5,595 nucleotides of DNA, from positions 1 through 5,595 of the forward strand of contig JAOULB010000162.1 in assembly GCA_029882235.1 (NCBI GenBank). The letters run 5' to 3'. Under the pieces are notes generated by a model, which searched no databases, was not told where the DNA came from, and worked only from the letters and a program-made list of their open reading frames with translations. The stretch comes from Gammaproteobacteria bacterium. Its GTDB lineage: Bacteria; Pseudomonadota; Gammaproteobacteria; UBA6429; Thiohalophilaceae. This document shows positions 1 through 5,595 of the stretch, in pieces (positions within the stretch are counted from its first letter, which is position 1; each line of letters begins with the position of its first letter). A program made the position numbers and the translations under genes.

Positions 1-954
1 TTCATAATTAATCACCATAGCCAGATCTTTTACATCCAGTCCGCGCGCAGCCACATCTGTAGCCACCAGGATTGGACAGCTTTGATTGGCGAAACGAATA
101 AGAACCTGATTACGATCACGTTGTTCTAGGTCGCCATGAATCGCTACAGCAGAATGTCCCTGTTCATTCAACATATCCGCCACATCCTGAGTATCACGTT
201 TTGTTTTACAGAAAATCACCACCGAGGCGGGTTTATAATGTTCGAGTAAAAGCGCCAGGGTACTATTTCTTTCATGCTTTTTAATTTCATAAAACAGTTG
301 TTCAATTTTACCCTGCGCATGCTCCGTATCGACTTTTACGCTCACCGGCTTGTGCTGGATTGAACGACTCATATCCTGTATCGAATCAGGAAAGGTTGCT
401 GAAAAGAGTAATGTCTGACGCGACTTGGGTAATTCTGCCGTGACAGTACGAATCGCATCCTGAAAACCCATGTCCAACATGCGATCGGCTTCATCGAGTA
501 CCAGCATATTGACTGACTTCAGCTGGAGTGTTTTTTTACTGAGATGATCCAGTAAACGCCCGGGTGTGGCGACAACGATATGCGCCCCTTTCTCTAACGA
601 TGCGGCCTGTGGGCCTAGCGGTGTACCGCCACACAAAGTAATTAACTTTATATTCTGTGTAAAACTTGCCAGGCGCCGAATCTCTTTCGCAACCTGTTCC
701 GCCAGCTCTCGCGTTGGACAGAGTACCAGTGCCTGCACAGAAAACTTTTCGGCCTTGATTCGATTGAGTAGACCAATACCAAATGCGGCCGTTTTACCAC
801 TGCCCGTCTTCGCCTGTGCAATCAAATCCTTGCCGTCGAGAATATGCGGCAGACTCTGCGCCTGAATGGGCGTCATTTGCGCATAGCCCAGCGCTTCAAG
901 CCCCTCTAACATAGGCTTTGCTATGGACAAAGATGAAAAATTTAGTTTTGACAA
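1..954 (-). CDS. dbpA: ATP-dependent RNA helicase DbpA (DEAD-box), partial, C-terminus cut by the window edge
   Basis: This is a DEAD-box RNA helicase; DbpA is known to act in 50S subunit assembly at 23S rRNA helix 92. There are 318 codons without interruption. Motifs in order: the Q-motif region (YAQMTPIQAQ, residues 24-33), Walker A AKTGSGKT (48-55), PTREL (80-84), GG (109-110), TPGR (130-133), DEAD (154-157), SAT (185-187), then the second RecA domain with VIFCKTKRDT and motif V TDVAARGLD (299-307). Motif VI and the C-terminal rRNA-binding domain (about 140 residues in known DbpA) lie off the left edge, so the DbpA assignment rests on the N-terminal style (NFSSLS...LGYAQMTPIQAQSLP) and could in principle be another close DEAD-box helicase. 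TTG at 952-954 is chosen as start because an in-frame TAA lies at 961-963, no ATG lies upstream of the conserved N-terminus, and MSKLNFSSLS fits the family. The Shine-Dalgarno is weak (a GAG about 12 nt upstream). The gene follows the EF-G gene and its terminator. Confidence 0.88.
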   Translation of the reverse strand, partial: MSKLNFSSLSIAKPMLEGLEALGYAQMTPIQAQSLPHILDGKDLIAQAKTGSGKTAAFGIGLLNRIKAEKFSVQALVLCPTRELAEQVAKEIRRLASFTQNIKLITLCGGTPLGPQAASLEKGAHIVVATPGRLLDHLSKKTLQLKSVNMLVLDEADRMLDMGFQDAIRTVTAELPKSRQTLLFSATFPDSIQDMSRSIQHKPVSVKVDTEHAQGKIEQLFYEIKKHERNSTLALLLEHYKPASVVIFCKTKRDTQDVADMLNEQGHSAVAIHGDLEQRDRNQVLIRFANQSCPILVATDVAARGLDVKDLAMVINYE

Positions 955-979
955 GATAATTTACTCAGGTAAAGGACAG

Positions 980-1014
980 AAAAAAAAGGGCGGTAACATT
1001 CGTTACCACCCTTT
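980..1014 (-). terminator. Rho-independent terminator of the EF-G gene
   Basis: Read on the minus strand, AAAGGGTGGTAAC, loop GAAT, then GTTACCGCCCTTT form a 13-bp stem whose only non-Watson-Crick position is a U-G wobble (bases 1008 and 991). The stem runs into a tract of eight T (980-987, three of them in the stem). It begins 22 nt after the EF-G stop codon. Read on the plus strand, the wobble becomes a C-A mismatch and there is no long T-tract, so the structure is directional and belongs to the EF-G transcript. Confidence 0.9.
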
Positions 1015-1036
1015 ATAAGCTTATCTATTAAATAAA

Positions 1037-3124
1037 CTATTTCTTCTTCTCTTCACGTTCCTTGGTTTCCTTAATCACTTCTTCCGCCACATTCTTCGGA
1101 CATGGCATGTAATGCAGGAATTCCATTGAGAACTGACCACGACCTGATGTCATGGTACGCAGATCACCAATGTAACCAAACATTTCTGATAACGGACACT
1201 CGGCTTTAATACGCACACCGGTGCTGCCTGGTTCCTGTCCCTGAATCATGCCGCGACGACGGTTAAGGTCACCAATTACATCACCCACGTGATCTTCAGG
1301 TGTGAATACATCCACCTTCATAATCGGTTCCATTAACTGAGGACCTGCCTTAGGCATGGACTGACGATAACCCGCCTTTGCAGCAAGCTCATAAGCAATC
1401 GCTGAGGAGTCAACCGCGTGGTAAGCACCATCCATCAGTATCACTTTAAAATCGAGACAGGGATAACCTGCGAGTACACCTTTTTCAGCACTAACCTTAA
1501 AGCCTTTCTCAATTGCAGGCCAGAATTCACGAGGAACATTACCACCTGTAACCCTGGATTCAAATTCATAACCACTACCTGGTTCACCAGGCTCAATGAT
1601 GTAGTCGATCTTACCGTACTGACCAGAACCACCTGACTGTTTCTTATGCGTGTAGCTATCTTCAACAGCCTGAGTAATGGTTTCACGATACGCAACCTGT
1701 GGTTTACCCACTTCAACTTCAACACCGTGGGTACGCTTGAGGATGTCGATCTTGATATCAAGATGCAGCTCACCCATTCCTTTAAGAATGGTTTCACCAC
1801 TATCTTCATCCGTTTCAACACGGAAGGAAGGATCTTCCTGTACCATTTTACCAATAGCAACACCCAACTTCTCTGATGCACCTTTATCTTTCGGTGCAAC
1901 CGCAATCGAAATAACGGGTTCAGGGAAAACCATCGGTTCCAGTGTGGCTGGGTTCTTAGGGTCACACAGAGTATGACCGGTCTGTACGTTCTTCATACCA
2001 ATCAGGGCAACAATATCACCGGCCTGGGCGCCATCAAGTTCAAGACGCTCATTGGCATGCATTTCAACAATACGACCAATACGTTCATTTTTACCCGTAA
2101 AAGTATTCAGAACCGTATCACCCTTTTTGATCTTACCGGAGTAGATGCGAGTGAAGGTCAATGCGCCAAAACGGTCATCCATAATCTTGAATGCCAGCGC
2201 ACGGAAGGGGTGATTAACATCAACAATCGCGAAGTTACCTGTTTCATTGCCTTCTTCGTCTGTTTCAGGCTGAGGCTTAACTTCGGTTGGATTCGGCAGA
2301 TAATCAACAACTGCATCCAGCACCAGCTGAATACCCTTGTTCTTGAATGCTGAACCACAGTAGGTTGGGAAGAAATCAAGCGCGATTGTACCCTTGCGAA
2401 TACAACGCTTCAGGTCTTCAACCGATGGCTCATTACCTTCCAGGTAGGCTTCCATCAGATCATCATCCTGCTCAACCGCTGTCTCAATCATTTTCTCACG
2501 GTATTCTTCAGCCTTGGCTTGCAGGTCTGCCGGAATATCAGTCACTTCATAGTTTTCTGGCTGGCCAGACTCATCCCAGATGTAGGCCTTCATGCTCATC
2601 AGATCGACCACACCCTTGAAATTTTCTTCGATACCAATCGGCAGAACCATAACCAGTGGATTCGCACCAAGGACCTTTTCGACCTGATCAACAACACGGT
2701 AGAAATCGGCACCCATGCGATCCAGTTTGTTGACGAAAATGACACGGGCCACTTCCGAATCATTGGCATAACGCCAGTTGGTTTCAGACTGAGGTTCTAC
2801 ACCGCCTGAACCACAGAAAACACCAACACCGCCGTCGAGGACCTTGAGTGAACGATAAACTTCGATGGTGAAGTCAACGTGTCCTGGGGTGTCAATAATG
2901 TTGAAACGGTGACCGTTCCATTCACAGGAGGTCGCTGCCGACTGAATTGTGATACCACGCTCGGCTTCCTGCTCCATAAAGTCAGTGGTCGCTTCACCGT
3001 CATGTACCTCACCGGTTTTATGAATCTTACCGGTCAACTTCAGAATTCGTTCTGTCGTCGTGGTTTTACCGGCATCCACGTGGGCGAAAATACCGATATT
3101 TCTGTACTTGTTTAAATCTGTCAT
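1037..3124 (-). CDS. fusA2: Elongation factor G, second paralogue type (EF-G2/FusA2-like), complete
   Basis: This is a ribosomal translocase GTPase of 695 residues, close to the normal EF-G length (about 690-705). Visible motifs: P-loop AHVDAGKT (14-21), switch I RGITI (56-60), switch II DTPGH (78-82), NKLD (132-135) and GSAFKNKG (257-264). Domain II covers roughly 300-395 and domain III contains GMGELHLDI (449-457). Domain IV has loop TGGNVPREFWPAIEKG (526-541) and tip DGAYHAVDSS (565-574), keeping the histidine (569) that corresponds to E. coli His583. Domain V includes PIMKVDVFTPED and RRRGMIQGQ. The tail is very charged (KETKEREEKKK). The N-terminus MTDLNKYRNIGIFAHVDAGKT, and a location away from rpsL/rpsG/tuf, match the extra EF-G found in some gammaproteobacteria (fusA2/fusB) rather than the str-operon copy; this is from memory of the family, not a search. 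The gene has its own promoter and terminator. Two imperfect ribosome-binding sequences precede the ATG: AAGAG at 10 nt and AGGA at only 2 nt. Whether it translocates, recycles ribosomes or both cannot be read from sequence alone. Confidence 0.93.
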   Translation of the reverse strand: MTDLNKYRNIGIFAHVDAGKTTTTERILKLTGKIHKTGEVHDGEATTDFMEQEAERGITIQSAATSCEWNGHRFNIIDTPGHVDFTIEVYRSLKVLDGGVGVFCGSGGVEPQSETNWRYANDSEVARVIFVNKLDRMGADFYRVVDQVEKVLGANPLVMVLPIGIEENFKGVVDLMSMKAYIWDESGQPENYEVTDIPADLQAKAEEYREKMIETAVEQDDDLMEAYLEGNEPSVEDLKRCIRKGTIALDFFPTYCGSAFKNKGIQLVLDAVVDYLPNPTEVKPQPETDEEGNETGNFAIVDVNHPFRALAFKIMDDRFGALTFTRIYSGKIKKGDTVLNTFTGKNERIGRIVEMHANERLELDGAQAGDIVALIGMKNVQTGHTLCDPKNPATLEPMVFPEPVISIAVAPKDKGASEKLGVAIGKMVQEDPSFRVETDEDSGETILKGMGELHLDIKIDILKRTHGVEVEVGKPQVAYRETITQAVEDSYTHKKQSGGSGQYGKIDYIIEPGEPGSGYEFESRVTGGNVPREFWPAIEKGFKVSAEKGVLAGYPCLDFKVILMDGAYHAVDSSAIAYELAAKAGYRQSMPKAGPQLMEPIMKVDVFTPEDHVGDVIGDLNRRRGMIQGQEPGSTGVRIKAECPLSEMFGYIGDLRTMTSGRGQFSMEFLHYMPCPKNVAEEVIKETKEREEKKK

Positions 3125-3162
3125 GTTCCTGGTACTCTTAAAATTTATAATTCATTGCATCC

Positions 3163-3197
3163 AATCGGCAAAACTCGCCTGATTACGGCCGAAGCCG
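3163..3197 (-). promoter_or_regulatory. Structured 5' leader of the EF-G gene: two small hairpins
   Basis: Within the predicted leader, reading along the minus strand, CGGC-TTCG-GCCG (3186-3197) forms a 4-bp stem capped by the very stable C(UUCG)G tetraloop. It is followed at once by AATC-A-GGC, loop GAGTTTT, GCC-GATT (3163-3184), a 7-bp stem with one bulged A. Neither is followed by a T-run, so they are not intrinsic terminators. They may protect the mRNA 5' end or tune translation; I recognise no known riboswitch or ribosomal-protein site here. Confidence 0.35.
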
Positions 3198-3233
3198 AGC
3201 CGCAGCCCGCTTTCATCGGAAAAATAGCGGCGC

Positions 3234-3263
3234 ATTATATCCCAAACAAATCAAGAATGTGCA
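3234..3263 (-). promoter_or_regulatory. Predicted sigma70 promoter of the EF-G gene with G+C-rich discriminator
   Basis: On the minus strand, TGCACA (3258-3263, 4 of 6 matches to TTGACA) is separated by 18 bp from a perfect TATAAT (3234-3239). The bases directly after the -10 box are GCGCCGC, a strongly G+C-rich discriminator. Transcription would start near 3225-3228, giving a leader of about 100 nt before the ATG at 3124. A weaker alternative (TTGCCG, 16 bp, TATAAA at 3144-3149) lies closer to the gene but would leave a leader of only about a dozen bases. Confidence 0.6.
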
Positions 3264-3342
3264 TGAAAATACCGCCTAAAGAGGGGCTAAATATAGGCTG
3301 GATGGGGCAATTCAAGCCTTATCGAGAAACCAACGCCCAGAT

Positions 3343-4899
3343 TCAGCGATTTGTATGGTCCGCTACGAGCCCGCGATAGAGGCTAATAATCATCAACAAT
3401 AGCAACACAGCAAACGGTAAACCCGTGGCAATAGCGGCGGTCTGTAGCGCAGACAGGCCCCCAGCGACCAGTAATGCTGCCGCAACAACGCCCTCAGTCA
3501 CGGCCCAGAAAATACGCTGCGCGACAGGCGGATTGGTATTTCCCCCGGCGGTGATCATGTCGATGACCAGAGATCCTGAATCTGAAGAGGTAACGAAAAA
3601 GGTGACAATCACCATGGTTGCCAACAGGCTGATCGCCGTCACGAGCCAGACTGGAAAGTGGCTATATCCACTGGCCGCCGGTAATTTTTCAAGAAAGAAA
3701 AACAGCGATCGAGGGATATTGCTGCTCACCGCCTCGGACATGCCTCCACCAGCAAACAACTCTATATATATAGCACTGTCCCCAAATACACTCAGCCAGG
3801 CAAACGTCATCAGTGTGGGAACCAGTAGCACCCCGGTGACAAACTCGCGAATGGTTCGTCCACGTGAGATGCGAGCGATAAACATCCCAACAAAGGGTGA
3901 CCAGGCAATCCACCAGCCCCAGTAGAATACAGTCCAGCCGTTTTGCCAGCCGCCGCCGCTATAGGTCTCATTCCAGAAACCAAGATAGAAAAAATCATTC
4001 AGATAGAGACCGATATTTTCGACAAAGCCATTCAGGATGAAGAGCGTTGGGCCAATGAACAGGACAAACAACAGCAACACTAGCGCCGCGAGGATATTAA
4101 ATTCCGACAGGCGTTTTATGCCCTTATCCAGCCCCGCGACCACAGACACTGTGGCAATGGCCGTGATAATCGCAATCAAAACGATCTGCACAAAACTGGT
4201 CTCGGGAACACCAAATAGATGCTGTAAACCTGCGTTGACCTGACTGGCGCCCAGTCCTAAGGAAGTCGCAACACCGAACAGGGTCGCAACAGTCGCCAGA
4301 ATATCAATCGCATGCCCCCAGGCACCATGAATACGATCCCCCAGTAAGGGCTGAAAGACGACACGAATACTCAAAGGCTGATTTCGATTAAAGGCGAAAT
4401 AGGCCAGCGCCAGGCCAACTAGTGCATAGATCGCCCAGGCATGCAGGCCCCAGTGTAGAAAGGTGGTCTTAATCGCATCTTCAGCCGCAGCCACACTGCC
4501 TGCCGTTGCACCGTGCGGGGGTGACATCAGATGATACATTGGCTCGGCGACACTATAGAACAACAGGCCGATCCCCATGCCGGCGCTAAAGAGCATCGCA
4601 AACCAGCCGGCGCGACTGAACTCAGGTTTAGCGTCATTGCCGCCGAGGCGAACATGGCCAAAAGGACTGAAGATGAGATAAAGCATGAAACCAAGGATGA
4701 TGTTCACGCCCAGTACAAAAAACCAGCCGGTTTGATTGGCGATCCAGGCCTGGATTGCGCTAAAGCTTGTGCTCAATGGCTTGAGAAAAACAAAACTCGC
4801 CACGACAAAACTGATAATAATCATGGAGGAAAGTACAAACACCCACGGATTAATATCAAGCAGAACTTTATTATTATTCTTATAAACCCAGTTCTTCAT
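3343..4899 (-). CDS. BCCT-family transporter, probably Na+-coupled glycine betaine uptake
   Basis: This is an inner-membrane secondary carrier of the betaine/choline/carnitine transporter family, 518 residues with about 12 hydrophobic segments (the first near 18-38, the last near 487-507). The signature region is FSAGMGIGLLFYSVAEPMYH (104-123). The aromatic betaine box is intact by spacing: W150, W155 and Y158 correspond to BetP W189, W194 and Y197, and W329, W330 and W333 in YWGWWIAWSPFVGMFIARISRG correspond to BetP W373, W374 and W377. F434, T437 and S438 (FFVTSSDSGS) match the BetP sodium site F464, T467, S468, so Na+ coupling is likely. The ends are short (about 17 residues before and about 10 after the membrane core), without the long C-terminal osmosensor of BetP or the extended tail of E. 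coli BetT. The start ATG has a good Shine-Dalgarno GGAG (4905-4908) 5 nt upstream. It follows the methyltransferase stop by 36 nt with no terminator between, so the two are probably cotranscribed. Choline, DMSP or ectoine are possible alternative substrates; the neighbour favours betaine. Confidence 0.9.
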   Translation of the reverse strand: MKNWVYKNNNKVLLDINPWVFVLSSMIIISFVVASFVFLKPLSTSFSAIQAWIANQTGWFFVLGVNIILGFMLYLIFSPFGHVRLGGNDAKPEFSRAGWFAMLFSAGMGIGLLFYSVAEPMYHLMSPPHGATAGSVAAAEDAIKTTFLHWGLHAWAIYALVGLALAYFAFNRNQPLSIRVVFQPLLGDRIHGAWGHAIDILATVATLFGVATSLGLGASQVNAGLQHLFGVPETSFVQIVLIAIITAIATVSVVAGLDKGIKRLSEFNILAALVLLLFVLFIGPTLFILNGFVENIGLYLNDFFYLGFWNETYSGGGWQNGWTVFYWGWWIAWSPFVGMFIARISRGRTIREFVTGVLLVPTLMTFAWLSVFGDSAIYIELFAGGGMSEAVSSNIPRSLFFFLEKLPAASGYSHFPVWLVTAISLLATMVIVTFFVTSSDSGSLVIDMITAGGNTNPPVAQRIFWAVTEGVVAAALLVAGGLSALQTAAIATGLPFAVLLLLMIISLYRGLVADHTNR

Positions 4900-4904
4900 C
4901 CCTG

Positions 4905-4908
4905 CTCC
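4905..4908 (-). promoter_or_regulatory. Ribosome-binding site of the BCCT transporter
   Basis: GGAG on the minus strand lies 5 nt before the ATG at 4897-4899. It sits in the 36-nt gap after the methyltransferase stop and supports both this start and independent translation initiation within a shared mRNA. Confidence 0.75.
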
Positions 4909-4935
4909 ATCACGAATGGAATCAATGACTATTTA

Positions 4936-5595
4936 TTATTTTTCAAAAACGAAAATACCCCATGACAGATAGCCGTTATGACCACCATCAATCCAGTATT
5001 GCAGTCCTTTTCTCATGCGATCGATATACTCTGGAGTAATGACTCGAACTAAATCGTCCTGATATTTTTCTGTTTCCTGTAAAACACGCGAGTAATGATT
5101 AATAAGTTGCTGGGTCTGTTGTTCAAATATTTTTTCATGTAGACCAAGACGTATTGCAGTCTGTCGATAAAATTCTGGAGAACCGAGTGATGTGAGATGA
5201 ATACGATCCAGGATGGGTTGCAGTACACCTTCAGGACAATCATCGGCCTGCATGGGATCGGTGAAAATGAACTGGCCACCGGGTTTTAGAACTCGCGCCA
5301 CTTCCTGAATAACCTGCGCACGCTTACCGCTGTGCAGTATCGCATCCTGTGACCAAACCACATCGAAGCTATTATCATCTGCCGGGATAGCTTCAAAACT
5401 ACCATCGACTACCGTGATTCTGTCAGTCAGACCACGTTCATGGGTCAACTCACGATTGCGTTCATTTTCTTTTTCACTCAGATTGAGCGCAGTGACTGAG
5501 CAACCATAGTGGCCGGCTAAATAGCGTGCCGCACCGCCATAACCCGCACCGATATCCAGCACTTTCGATTTTGAACCCAGTTCATTCACCATTGC
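4936..5595 (-). CDS. Sarcosine/dimethylglycine N-methyltransferase (glycine betaine synthesis), partial, N-terminus off the right edge
   Basis: This is a cytosolic class I SAM-dependent methyltransferase; 219 residues are visible. The frame is still open at the window end (codon GCA at 5593-5595), so the ATG at 5590-5592 is almost certainly internal, and some 50-60 residues are likely missing compared with the family (about 270-280). Numbering from that ATG, motif I VLDIGAGYGG (11-20) binds SAM, followed by ALNLSE (35-40), the acidic VVDGSFEAIP (61-70), VVWSQDAILHSG (78-89), LKPGGQFIFTDPMQADD (102-118) and LDRIHLTSLGSP (128-139). The C-terminus RKGLQYWIDGGHNGYLSWGI (194-213) is characteristic of SDMT enzymes of halophiles. 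The known reaction is two successive N-methylations, sarcosine to dimethylglycine to glycine betaine. The stop lies 36 nt before the BCCT transporter, as expected for one osmoadaptation operon. Alternatives are another small-molecule methyltransferase of the UbiE/phosphoethanolamine-methyltransferase type, but the SQDAILHS, TDPMQADD and WIDGGHNGYL blocks argue for SDMT. Confidence 0.83.
   Translation of the reverse strand, partial: AMVNELGSKSKVLDIGAGYGGAARYLAGHYGCSVTALNLSEKENERNRELTHERGLTDRITVVDGSFEAIPADDNSFDVVWSQDAILHSGKRAQVIQEVARVLKPGGQFIFTDPMQADDCPEGVLQPILDRIHLTSLGSPEFYRQTAIRLGLHEKIFEQQTQQLINHYSRVLQETEKYQDDLVRVITPEYIDRMRKGLQYWIDGGHNGYLSWGIFVFEK

Noticed and set aside
566..865. 99-residue open frame on the plus strand
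   Set aside because: Antisense to conserved helicase motifs of dbpA; no independent coding evidence.
1441..1965. 174-residue open frame on the minus strand within the EF-G gene
   Set aside because: It is a shifted frame of the EF-G coding sequence, which itself is intact and fully conserved through this stretch.
3144..3169. Second promoter candidate for the EF-G gene: TTGCCG, 16 bp, TATAAA
   Set aside because: The boxes are fair, but the transcript would begin only about a dozen bases before the ATG; kept as an alternative to the better-placed TATAAT promoter rather than a feature.
3274..3298. Inverted repeat GCCTA...TAGGC after the BCCT stop, considered as a terminator
   Set aside because: Only 5 bp with a 15-nt loop and followed by GGTATTTTC rather than a T-tract; too weak to call.
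3764..3774. Short TA repeat in the BCCT gene
   Set aside because: It is in frame and encodes conserved-looking residues (AIYIE) of the transporter; no sign of phase variation because a length of only a few TA units is common by chance.
3425..3925. 166-residue open frame on the plus strand
   Set aside because: It lies wholly antisense to the well-supported BCCT gene, has low-complexity composition without recognisable motifs, and no Shine-Dalgarno context worth noting.
4531..4965. 144-residue open frame on the plus strand spanning the start of the BCCT gene
   Set aside because: Antisense to the transporter and the intergenic gap; the protein is lysine-, histidine- and asparagine-rich with no domain, as expected of a shadow frame.
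1..5595. Search for CRISPR arrays, tRNA/rRNA genes, insertion sequences, toxin-antitoxin or phage defence genes
   Set aside because: No regularly spaced repeats, cloverleaf-like segments, transposase motifs or terminal inverted repeats were seen; nearly the whole window is occupied by four housekeeping or osmoadaptation genes.

Overview
The window is a compact, single-strand block from what looks like a gammaproteobacterium of marine or otherwise saline habitat. The evidence for this is moderate G+C (near 50% by eye), an EF-G of the second, non-str-operon type known from gammaproteobacteria, a DbpA-type DEAD-box helicase, and a glycine-betaine synthesis methyltransferase next to a betaine-type BCCT carrier. 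The genus cannot be fixed from the sequence. All four genes lie on the minus strand, so transcription runs from the right edge to the left edge. Two of the four are cut by the window.

Right part (about 3343-5595): an osmoprotectant unit. A partial S-adenosylmethionine-dependent methyltransferase, best recognised as sarcosine/dimethylglycine N-methyltransferase, is followed after 36 nt by a complete BCCT-family transporter with a good Shine-Dalgarno. The pair would make glycine betaine from methylated glycine and also take it up (or retrieve leaked betaine) from outside. The partner glycine/sarcosine methyltransferase would be expected just beyond the right edge.

Middle (3125-3342): a 218-bp gap with no clear terminator for the transporter. 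It holds a good sigma70-type promoter with a perfect TATAAT and a G+C-rich discriminator. A leader of about 100 nt follows, with two small hairpins, leading to the EF-G gene.

Left part: a complete 695-codon EF-G paralogue (1037-3124) ends in a strong intrinsic terminator (980-1014) oriented for the minus strand. A partial dbpA gene (1-954) then starts, most probably at TTG, only about 25 nt beyond the terminator T-tract. EF-G and DbpA both act on the ribosome (translocation or recycling, and 50S assembly).

I saw no RNA gene, mobile element, CRISPR array or phage-like gene. The open frames on the plus strand are shadows of the four genes. The content is mostly ordinary. The points worth a second look are the betaine gene pairing, the control region of the EF-G gene, and how dbpA is transcribed past the terminator.
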